Positions 57,426 to 64,000 of a stretch of DNA of 64,000 nt are shown piece by piece. The notes beneath the pieces were generated by a model, which did no database searches, had not been told where the DNA came from, and saw only the letters and a list, made by a program, of their open reading frames with translations. Source of the stretch: Kitasatospora herbaricolor (GTDB taxonomy: Bacteria; Actinomycetota; Actinomycetes; Streptomycetales; Streptomycetaceae); the NCBI RefSeq assembly GCF_030813695.1, contig NZ_JAUSVA010000002.1:3038001-3102000 (forward strand), in the 5' to 3' direction. A program made the position numbers and the translations under genes. Position 1 is the first letter of the stretch, and each line of letters starts with the position of its first letter.

Positions 57426-57755
57426 TGGATCGACCGAAGTGCCGGCTCGCCGGCGCCTCCGCTACTGCCCGCCAGGGATGCCCTGGCGGGCAGTACGCGT
57501 TTGGCGCGGGGCGAGTCGCCGGTCCTGCCGTCCTGCGGTCCTGCCGGACGGAACACGGCAGGGCAGGCCCACCGGATTCGCTCCCGGCGTCCGGTCGACC
57601 TGCCGGACCACGGACGGCGCGAAGCTGGCCGCGCCCGGCCTGACGTCCGGCCCCGATTCGCCGGGCCGGCGGGCCACCGGGCGGCGAGCGGCGGACGGGG
57701 GGAGCTGCCGGCTCGGGACACTGCGCAGGGCCGCGACAGTCGAGCGCGCGAGCCG
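57426..57755. other. Chromosomal attB flank with perfect palindrome, then gene-free sequence
   Basis: Holds a 15-bp perfect stem with a 3-nt loop (57463-57477 with 57481-57495), the intact version of the palindrome in the attL flank. From about 57500 to the sigma factor stop no gene is visible. Confidence 0.6.
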
Positions 57756-58931
57756 TCAGGGTGACCGGCGGGCGTTGAGGCGGGCGGCCTGGCGCGTCAG
57801 GTGGTCGCGCTCGGCGAGGTTCGACGCCTCCCGGGCCGCCTCGGCGTAGAGCCGGGCGGCCGTGGCCAGGTCGCCGTCGCGCTCGTGCAGGTACGCCGCC
57901 ACCGCCGTGTAGCGCGGGACGGGGTGTCCCCCGTTCCGGGAGCGCGGGGAGGCGTCGTCCAGCGCCGCGAGCGCGGCCAGCCCGGCGCGCGGTCCGTCGG
58001 CCTCGCCGACGGCGACCGCGCGGTTGAGCCGGACGACCGGGCTGTCGGTCAGCCGCACGAGTTCGTCGTACCACTCGACGATCTGCACCCAGTCGGTCTC
58101 CTCGGCGGTGGGAGCGTCGGCGTGCAGGGCTGCGACGGCGGCCTGGGCCTGGAACTCCCCCAGTCGGTCGCGGGCGAGGGCCGCCTGGAGGATCTCGACC
58201 CCCTCGGCGATCGACGCGGTGTCCCAGCGACTGCGGTCCTGCTCGGCGAGCGGCACCAGACTGCCGTCGCGCGCGGTCCGGGAAGCGCGCCGGGCGTGGT
58301 GGAGCAGCATGAGCGCGAGCAGCCCCGCCACCTCCGGATGGTCGATCGCGGCCGCGAGCTGACGGGTGAGCCGGATCGCCTCGGCGGCGAGGTCGACGTC
58401 GCCGGAGTAGCCCTCGTTGAACACCAGGTAGAGGACGCGCAGCACGGTGGCGACATCGCCGGGCCGGTCGAACCGTACACCCGAGACGGTGCGCTTGGCC
58501 CGGCTGATGCGCTGCGCCATCGTCGCCTCGGGCACCAGGTAGGCCTCGGCGATCTGTCGGGTGGTCAGCCCGCCGACGGCCCGCAGCGTGAGGGCGACCG
58601 CGGACGACGGCGTCAGCGACGGGTGGGCGCAGAGGAAGTAGAGCTGGAGCGTGTCGTCCGTCGAGGGCGCTGGTCCGGGCGCCGGCTCCTCGTCGACCAG
58701 GAGCTCACGCCGATGGCGGGCGGCGTCCGCCCGGGCCGCGTCGAGGAACCGGCGCCAGGCCACGGTCACCAGCCAGGCCTTCGGGTCCCGCGGCCGGTCG
58801 GCCGGCCAGACGCGGGCCGCCTCGACCAGGGCGTCCTGCACGGCGTCCTCGGCCGCCGCGAAGTCGGCTCCGCGGCGGACGAGGACTCCGAGCACACCAG
58901 GGGTGAGGCTGCGCAGCAGTGCCTCGTCCAT
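57756..58931 (-). CDS. ECF sigma factor, SIG41-type with long C-terminus
   Basis: 391 residues from ATG 58931, 11 bp after GGAG; GTG 58943, overlapping the YCII stop, is an alternative. Region 2 contains RRGADFAAAEDAVQDALVEA and WLVTVAWRRFLD. Region 4 is LTTRQIAEAYLVPEATMAQR. A long helical C-terminal extension (FNEGYSGDVDL, LAALDD, YAEAAREAS) replaces a conventional anti-sigma partner. Pairing with a YCII gene is the hallmark of this ECF group. Targets unknown. Confidence 0.9.
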   Translation of the reverse strand: MDEALLRSLTPGVLGVLVRRGADFAAAEDAVQDALVEAARVWPADRPRDPKAWLVTVAWRRFLDAARADAARHRRELLVDEEPAPGPAPSTDDTLQLYFLCAHPSLTPSSAVALTLRAVGGLTTRQIAEAYLVPEATMAQRISRAKRTVSGVRFDRPGDVATVLRVLYLVFNEGYSGDVDLAAEAIRLTRQLAAAIDHPEVAGLLALMLLHHARRASRTARDGSLVPLAEQDRSRWDTASIAEGVEILQAALARDRLGEFQAQAAVAALHADAPTAEETDWVQIVEWYDELVRLTDSPVVRLNRAVAVGEADGPRAGLAALAALDDASPRSRNGGHPVPRYTAVAAYLHERDGDLATAARLYAEAAREASNLAERDHLTRQAARLNARRSP

Positions 58932-58939
58932 GGGCAGGG

Positions 58940-59347
58940 TCACTCCGTGACGGTGGGCGGCTCGGTCAGGAACGGACGCAGCTCCAGCCACTCGTGGATC
59001 GGCTCCCCGCCCGCCCCGGGCGCGGCCGACAGCTCCCCGGCCAGCTCGACGGCGCGCTCGTAGCTGTCGACGTCGATCACCATCCAGCCGGCGATCAGGT
59101 CCTTGGTCTCGGCGAAGGGGCCGTCGGTCACCGGCGGGCGCCCCTCGCCGTCGTAGCGGACGAACGTGCCGCCCGGGGCGAGCGCCTGGCCGTCGACGAA
59201 CTCGCCCGTCCCCTCCAGCCGGGTGGCGAAGTCGCGCATGTACTGCACGTGGGCCGAGATCTCCTCCGGCGTCCACTTCTCCATCGGCACGTTGTTGACC
59301 GGGGCCGGGGCGCCGCGGTAGTGCTTGAGCAGCAGGTACTTGGCCAT
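58940..59347 (-). CDS. YCII-related protein partner of the sigma factor
   Basis: 135 residues from ATG 59347, with GAGGAG upstream. DGPFAETKDLIAGWMVIDVDS and HVQYMRDFATRLEGTGEFVDG are typical of the YCII (DGPF) family linked to ECF sigma factors. Likely co-regulates or senses for the sigma factor. First gene of the pair. Confidence 0.88.
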   Translation of the reverse strand: MAKYLLLKHYRGAPAPVNNVPMEKWTPEEISAHVQYMRDFATRLEGTGEFVDGQALAPGGTFVRYDGEGRPPVTDGPFAETKDLIAGWMVIDVDSYERAVELAGELSAAPGAGGEPIHEWLELRPFLTEPPTVTE

Positions 59348-59484
59348 GGTGTGACTCCTCGGTGCTGTGCGACCCATTGTGGTCGCATTCACCCCTGGGA
59401 CGGAGCAGGTCACGGGTTCTCGACATCGGCGGCCGAAGTTTTCTTCCGACTTTCCCTACGGCGCGGCGGACGCCCTCTCCTGGC

Positions 59485-60114
59485 CTACGACCGGCGGCCG
59501 AGCAGGTGGGCGTCGAGGAAGCCCCGTTCGGAGGCCGGGTCGTGGAGCAGCCTGGCGAAAGGGGTGAGGCCGGCGTCGGCGACCAGTCCGGCGAGGCGGT
59601 CCACCGGCCAGCTGTAGGCAGGCGTGACCTTGTGGTCGAACCGGACCGGCTCCGGTCCGTCGGTCCCGAAGAAGGAGACCAGGAGCAGGCCGCCCGGCGC
59701 CAGGACGCGTGCCTGCTCGGCGAGCAGCGCCGGCAGCTCTCCGGGCGGGGTGTGGATCATCGAGTAGTGGGCCAGCACGCCGCCGAGCGCGCCGTCCTCG
59801 ACCGGCAGGGACTCCATCCGCGCCTCCTCGAAGTGCAGCGCCGGACGCGCCCGCCGGGCGTGGTCGACCATGCCCGGGGAGAGGTCGAGTCCGAAGGCGT
59901 CCAGGCCCAGTTCGTGCAACAGGGCCGTCAGATGTCCGGGCCCGCACCCGACGTCCGCCGCCCGCGGGTTGCCCGTCGCCCGCACCAGTTCGGCGAACGT
60001 GCCGATCATGGCGCGGGCGAACGGCTGCCCCTCCAGCCGGTCCGCGAACAGCGACGCGTACAGCTCGACGACCCCGTCGTAGGCGGTCCTGGTCTCGTCC
60101 TGATGATCCGCCAC
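59485..60114 (-). CDS. SAM-dependent class I methyltransferase
   Basis: 209 residues. SAM-binding motif I is AADVGCGPGHLTALL (near residue 50), with FGLDLSPGMVDHARR next and LLVSFFGTDGPEP later. The start GTG 60114 (VADHQDETRTAYDG) is chosen from family starts; no clear ribosome site. Methyltransferases of this kind act on small molecules. The substrate cannot be told from sequence. Confidence 0.85.
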   Translation of the reverse strand: MADHQDETRTAYDGVVELYASLFADRLEGQPFARAMIGTFAELVRATGNPRAADVGCGPGHLTALLHELGLDAFGLDLSPGMVDHARRARPALHFEEARMESLPVEDGALGGVLAHYSMIHTPPGELPALLAEQARVLAPGGLLLVSFFGTDGPEPVRFDHKVTPAYSWPVDRLAGLVADAGLTPFARLLHDPASERGFLDAHLLGRRS

Positions 60115-60149
60115 AGGAAGGACTCTAGGGCCGGCCGGCCCGCCGTGTG

Positions 60150-60536
60150 TCAGGTACGGCCGGGCCGGGCGAACTCCGCGTGGACCGCGTCCCGTTCCCG
60201 CTCCCACAGCTCGGCGCCCCGGAGCGGACGGGAGAACGGGGACCGGGCGGCGAGTTCGAAGAACCCGATCGACGGCATCCCCAGCTCCTTGCTCGTCACC
60301 AGGGCGGAGAGCATCGGGCGCCTGCCGTCCTCGTTCTCCCAGAGCGAGGCGTCCTCCAGGAGGTGCGGCATGATCCCGCCGTGCGGGGGGACGTCCCGGA
60401 CGTTCCGCTCCCGCAGCGCCGAGGACAGGTCCGTGTACGTCTTCGGCGTCGCCTCCCGCCCTTCGGCCGCCCAGGCCCTGAGGATCTGCACCGTGGCCGC
60501 GAGGGCGTCCGGGTAGCCGGCGTCGGTCTTCTTCAC
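60150..60536 (-). CDS. Conserved protein of unknown function
   Basis: 128 residues from GTG 60536, with GGAG 6 bp upstream. It contains TPKTYTDLSSALRERNVRDV and GGIMPHLLEDASLWENEDG, suggesting a small helix-turn-helix or winged-helix fold. The conserved GRRPMLSALVTSKELGMPSI follows. I do not recognise a family with known function. Confidence 0.65.
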   Translation of the reverse strand: MKKTDAGYPDALAATVQILRAWAAEGREATPKTYTDLSSALRERNVRDVPPHGGIMPHLLEDASLWENEDGRRPMLSALVTSKELGMPSIGFFELAARSPFSRPLRGAELWERERDAVHAEFARPGRT

Positions 60537-60898
60537 TTGCGCTCCAGGGTCGTGGTCAACGCGGCGGCACACACGCACGGCACACGCTTCCAGGCCTACC
60601 GGCGGAGCCGCCGGGGAGTTGCGGACCCGTTACCGGCGCCGCCCCTCGGAACCGCACCGCGGCGACCTGCCTCCCGCGATCGACAGTCGGCTTCTCCGAC
60701 CGATCGTCAACTCGGGTACGACGAACATGCGCTCCCGTCATCGGGACGAGTCGCGGCGGCATGCGCCCCTTGCACCCGCCCCACCACGGCCGCTTCGCCG
60801 GGCACCCCTGCCACGGGCGTCAACTGGTCGACACACGAAGCACCTTGAATGCTCATGGTGATGGACCGGATGCTCTGCGTGTCGATAGTGTGCTGCCC
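60537..60898. other. 362-bp divergent spacer
   Basis: No supported gene. It presumably holds divergent promoters. A GATAGTGT sequence just before the MetE-like ATG (near 60883-60890) could be a -10 for a very short leader. I see no cobalamin or SAM riboswitch. Confidence 0.35.
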
Positions 60899-61963
60899 AT
60901 GACGCTCCCCACGGAACCCATCGGCAGTCTTCCCCGCTCCGCCCAGCTCCTGGCGGCGGTCGAGCAGCACGCCGCAGGTCAGCTCGACGACGCCTCGCTG
61001 GCGCAGCAGCGGCAGGACGCCGTACGGGACACCATCGCGCGCCTCGAAGCCCTCGGCTCACCCGTCGTGACCGACGGCGAGCAGGCCAAGTCCAGTTTTG
61101 CCACCTACCCGCTGGAGGGGCTCACCGGCCTGGCCCCGGACGGCGCCGTCATCCCGTTCGCGGACGGGCACACGCGTCAACTGCCGCTGCTCACCGCCGG
61201 ACCGTTCCGCTACGGGACGTACGCCGACAGCTACCTGCTCGCCGCCCAGCAGTACGCCAAGGTGCCGGTCAAGCAGGCCGTCATCGCGCCCTCGGCGATC
61301 AGCCTGATCTACCCCGCCGACGGCATCGCCGGGTACCCGCGCGAGCAGTTCGTCGCCGACCTCGCGGACCAGGCGGAGCAGGACATCCGCCGCTGCCTGC
61401 GGGCGGGCGCCCAGCGCGTCCAGATCGACTTCACCGAGGGGCGCCTCGCGCTGAAGCTCGACCCCTCGGGCGGGCTCCTCGACTCCTTCGTCGCGCTCAA
61501 CAACAGCGTGCTGGAGCGGTTCTCCGACGAGGACCGGGCCCGGATCGGCGTGCACACCTGCCCCGGAGGCGACCAGGACTCCACGCACAGCGCGGACGTG
61601 GACTACGCCCAGCTGCTGCCCCGCCTCTTCGCCCTCCGGGCGGGTGCGTTCTACCTGGAACTCGCCGGGGAGGCGGAGCCGCGGCGGGTGCTCGACCTGG
61701 TGGCCAAGCACGCGGGTGAGGACCAGCAGATCTTCGTCGGCGTGACTGACCCGATCGACCCGGTGGTCGAGACCCCGCAGCAGGTACGGGACCGGGTGCT
61801 GACGGCGGCCGAGTACATCGACCCGTCGCGGCTCGGCACCTGCGACGACTGCGGCTTCGCGCCGTTCGCCGACGACCGCTCCACCTCCAGGGAGACCGCC
61901 TTCGCCAAGATCGCCGCGCGGATCGAGGGCACCGCCCTGGCCTCGACCGAGCTGGGAGTCTGA
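60899..61963 (+). CDS. Short MetE-like (cobalamin-independent methionine synthase II) protein
   Basis: 354 residues, the size of the MetE C-terminal barrel alone. The zinc pattern GVHTCPGGD (His-x-Cys) and CDDCGF near the end are both present, and TDGEQ lies near the N-terminus. Homologues without the N-terminal barrel may use other methyl donors, such as methylcobalamin or small sulfonium compounds. Start ATG 60899. No neighbouring methionine genes. Confidence 0.85.
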   Translation: MTLPTEPIGSLPRSAQLLAAVEQHAAGQLDDASLAQQRQDAVRDTIARLEALGSPVVTDGEQAKSSFATYPLEGLTGLAPDGAVIPFADGHTRQLPLLTAGPFRYGTYADSYLLAAQQYAKVPVKQAVIAPSAISLIYPADGIAGYPREQFVADLADQAEQDIRRCLRAGAQRVQIDFTEGRLALKLDPSGGLLDSFVALNNSVLERFSDEDRARIGVHTCPGGDQDSTHSADVDYAQLLPRLFALRAGAFYLELAGEAEPRRVLDLVAKHAGEDQQIFVGVTDPIDPVVETPQQVRDRVLTAAEYIDPSRLGTCDDCGFAPFADDRSTSRETAFAKIAARIEGTALASTELGV

Positions 61964-61983
61964 TCGCGGCCGTGACGAGCGCT

Positions 61984-62030
61984 GCGATGACCGCCGCGAT
62001 GACCGCCGCGATGACTACCGTGATGACGCC
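61984..62030 (+). repeat. 12-bp tandem repeat after the MetE-like gene
   Basis: Two perfect copies of GCGATGACCGCC followed by two diverged ones, starting about 20 bp after the stop codon. Confidence 0.7.
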
Positions 62031-62100
62031 GCGACGGCGGCCTGGACGGCGGACTTGACGGTGACTGCCCGCTGAGGGCGGGCCCGTGGCGCGTCCCGCG

Positions 62101-62134
62101 GGAGTGGGGCCTCGTGATCACGGGGCCCCACTCC
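62101..62134. terminator. Hairpin terminator
   Basis: An 11-bp perfect stem (62101-62111 with 62124-62134) encloses a second small palindrome. It is the likely end of the MetE-like transcript. Confidence 0.6.
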
Positions 62135-62174
62135 TGCGCGAGGCGGTGACGCGGCGGGCGTACGGGGAGACGAG

Positions 62175-62288
62175 GTGCGGGCGGGGACGCGACGTGCGGG
62201 CGGGGACGCGACGTGCGGGCGGGGACGCGACGTGCGGGCGGGGACGCGACGTGCGGGCGGGGACGCGACGTGCGGGCGGGGACGCGAC
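62175..62288 (+). repeat. Six perfect copies of a 19-bp tandem repeat
   Basis: Unit GTGCGGGCGGGGACGCGAC, starting at 62175, 62194, 62213, 62232, 62251 and 62270, with no base differing between copies. The length is not a multiple of three and no gene is needed to explain it. A minisatellite-like array between the MetE-like gene and the secreted protein gene; copy number should vary among strains. Confidence 0.9.
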
Positions 62289-62410
62289 GTGCACTCAGGA
62301 GCCGGGTCGCCGTAGGCCGGCCTTCCCGCGGAGGCCGACGAACACTGCCGCTATCGTCTTCGAACCGGCATACCGATGCCCCACGACGCTGGACATCTCA
62401 GGGGGATTTC

Positions 62411-63181
62411 ATGACGACGCCACCGCGGACCGGCACGGGCTACGGAGGATTCCCTGCGCAGCAGACCGCGGCGCCCGGCTACGGTCTCCCGAACCCCCAG
62501 CCGGTGCAGCCGGTGTCCGAGAGCCGTCGGGGAAACCTGCGGCGAAACGCGGGCTGGGCCTTCGTGGGCGCCGCCCTGGTCTCGGTCGTGTGGACGGCCG
62601 TGGTGCTGACCGTGCCCGGGATGGTCACCACCAAGGGCTCGCCGCTGGGCCTGCGCGGCTACCACGCCGTCGACGACCTCTGCGCCACGGCCAAGTTGGT
62701 CAAGTTCAACCAGATCTACCGCAAGCCGGACGACACCCCGAACCACCGCACCGACCGGGCCACCGCCCTCGACTCGATGAGCTGCGTGCTCTCCCTCCAG
62801 CAGGGGTCGGTCGGCGGCAGCGACGGTGACGCCGACTACGCCTCGCTGTACGCGCAGGTCGGCCTGCACAAGGCGGTCAACGTGAGCGCCGAGTTCGATG
62901 CCGAGAAGGACGGACGCCGGCAGGCCGGGTACCGGGTCACCGACGTTCCCGGCTTCGGCGACTCGGCCTACACCGCCTACCGGGACGAACCCAGCGGGAC
63001 GGACAAGAGCTGGCACAGCATCACGCACGAACTGCTGCTCCGCGAGGGCGGCATGACGTACTACCTGTCCTGGTCGGGGAGCTACCAGGAGGGCCGGACC
63101 ACCGTGCCCGAGCAGGAGACGATCCGCCAGGCGCTGCTCGCCGACAGCCGGGACCTGCTGAAGGCGATCGGCGGGCGCTGA
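62411..63181 (+). CDS. Secreted or membrane-anchored protein of unknown function
   Basis: 256 residues from ATG 62411 with AGGGGGA upstream. A Pro/Gly/Gln-rich cytosolic tail of about 45 residues leads to one membrane helix (AFVGAALVSVVWTAVVL). The rest is extracellular, with two Cys (DDLCATAK and SMSCVLSL) that could pair. No enzyme motif. It resembles the many uncharacterised single-pass surface proteins of streptomycetes. Confidence 0.75.
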   Translation: MTTPPRTGTGYGGFPAQQTAAPGYGLPNPQPVQPVSESRRGNLRRNAGWAFVGAALVSVVWTAVVLTVPGMVTTKGSPLGLRGYHAVDDLCATAKLVKFNQIYRKPDDTPNHRTDRATALDSMSCVLSLQQGSVGGSDGDADYASLYAQVGLHKAVNVSAEFDAEKDGRRQAGYRVTDVPGFGDSAYTAYRDEPSGTDKSWHSITHELLLREGGMTYYLSWSGSYQEGRTTVPEQETIRQALLADSRDLLKAIGGR

Positions 63182-63204
63182 CCGCTCCGGGCGCCGGCCC
63201 GGGC

Positions 63205-64000
63205 TCAGTAGGAGCGGGCTCCGGAGCGGGCCGCCTTCGCGACCGCGACCACGGCGCGTTCCAGCGCGTAGGCGGGGTCGTCCGATCCGCCCTTGACCGC
63301 CGCGTCGGCCTGGGCGATGGCGGTCAGGGCGGTGGCGACGGCGTCGCCCGTCCAGCCGCGCATCTGCTGGCGGACCCGGTCGACCTTCCACGGCGGCATG
63401 CCCAACTCACGGGCGAGGTCGGCCGGACGCATGTTCCGCCCGGTGGTGGCGAGTCGGCCGATGCTGCGGACGCCCGAGGCCAAGGCGTAGGTGATGCCGG
63501 TCGGCGGCTGCCCGACGGCCAGCGCCCAGCGCAGTCGCTCCAGCGCCTCGGCGGCCCGGCCGGTGACCGCCAGGTCCGCCACCTCGAAGCCGGTCGCCTC
63601 GGCCCGGCCGCTGTAGTAGCGGGCCACCACGGTCTCGTCGATGGTGCCCTCGACATCGGCGGTCAGCTGGCTGCAGGCGGCGGCGAGTTCGCGCAGATCG
63701 CTGCCGAGTGCGTCGAGCAGGGCCTGGCAGGCCTCCTGGCTCGCGGAGCGGCCGAGGGTGCGGAACTCGCCCCGGACGAAGGCGAGCCGGTCACCGGCCT
63801 TGGTCAGTTTCGGGCAGGTGACCTCGCGTCCGCCCGCCTTGCGCCCGGCGTCCAGCAGACCCTTGCCCTTCACGCCGCCCGCGTGCACCAGGACCACGAT
63901 CACTTCTTCGGCCGGGTTCTCGATGTACGCCTTGACCTCCTTCACGGAGTCGGCCGAGAGGTCCTGAGCCGCGCGGACCACGATGACCTTGCGCTCGGCG
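63205..64000 (-). CDS. holA: DNA polymerase III subunit delta, 5' end outside window
   Basis: Clamp-loader subunit. The frame remains open through the right edge (KVIVVRAAQDLS). Characteristic features are VVLVHAGGVKGKGLLDAGRK, SDLRELAAACSQL and a helical C-terminal domain (MPPWKVDRVRQQMRGW). The C-terminus and stop at 63205 are present; the N-terminus is missing. Next to rpsT in many streptomycetes, it marks the right end of the disrupted ancestral order. Confidence 0.92.
   Translation of the reverse strand, partial: AERKVIVVRAAQDLSADSVKEVKAYIENPAEEVIVVLVHAGGVKGKGLLDAGRKAGGREVTCPKLTKAGDRLAFVRGEFRTLGRSASQEACQALLDALGSDLRELAAACSQLTADVEGTIDETVVARYYSGRAEATGFEVADLAVTGRAAEALERLRWALAVGQPPTGITYALASGVRSIGRLATTGRNMRPADLARELGMPPWKVDRVRQQMRGWTGDAVATALTAIAQADAAVKGGSDDPAYALERAVVAVAKAARSGARSY

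Noticed and set aside
60537..60898. Cobalamin riboswitch before the MetE-like gene
   Set aside because: No B12-box or conserved core seen; the predicted start is close to the ATG, leaving no room for one.
62175..62288. CRISPR array
   Set aside because: The repeats are directly adjacent with no spacers and no cas genes nearby.

Overview
The window is high-GC, gene-dense, non-methylotroph actinobacterial chromosome. Gene content and order (glyS, znuACB-zur, uppS-recO, leuA, era, ybeY, phoH, dnaJ-hrcA, hemW, lepA, rpsT, holA) point to Streptomycetaceae (Streptomyces or Kitasatospora). The genus cannot be settled from sequence alone. GTG starts, 4-bp overlaps (ATGA/GTGA) and GC-rich hairpin terminators without T-runs are frequent.

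Left core (1-44.2 kb). A partial unknown gene is followed by glyS. Next comes a zinc-uptake operon znuACB-zur with two Zur boxes over the promoter, then uppS/recO and leuA with a newly spotted Leu-rich leader peptide. A protealysin-like M4 protease sits next to its emfourin-type inhibitor. A minus-strand run carries an M16-like protein, era, a cytidine-deaminase-like pseudoenzyme, a CBS/CorC membrane protein, ybeY, phoH, RNase Z, HIT, RDD and tricorn proteins. It continues with rsmE, dnaJ and hrcA, which has a perfect CIRCE upstream. After that come HtpX-PspAB, a DUF2785 gene broken by one in-frame TGA, DUF3097, hemW, an acyl-CoA ligase, a heterodimeric ABC exporter, lepA and rpsT.

Integrated element (about 44,313-57,425). 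Between rpsT and holA lies a 13.1-kb element bounded by a 37-bp perfect direct repeat that is not a tRNA end. From the left it encodes a tyrosine integrase, a helix-turn-helix protein and an excisionase-like protein. These are followed by two unknown proteins, a CHC2/TOPRIM/DUF3987 primase-like protein and four small ORFs. Next is one HK97-fold major capsid protein. On the opposite strand is a transfer-type operon: two unknowns, a DUF2637 membrane protein, a small membrane protein and an FtsK/TraB-like translocase. It looks like an actinomycete integrative conjugative element (AICE) that also carries a lone capsid gene, with no terminase, portal, protease or tail genes. This is the most unusual system in the window.

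Right flank (57.5-64 kb). This accessory stretch holds an ECF sigma factor with a YCII partner, a methyltransferase, an unknown gene, a short MetE-like protein, a six-copy 19-bp tandem repeat and a secreted or anchored protein. The window ends inside holA, a usual neighbour of rpsT in this family.
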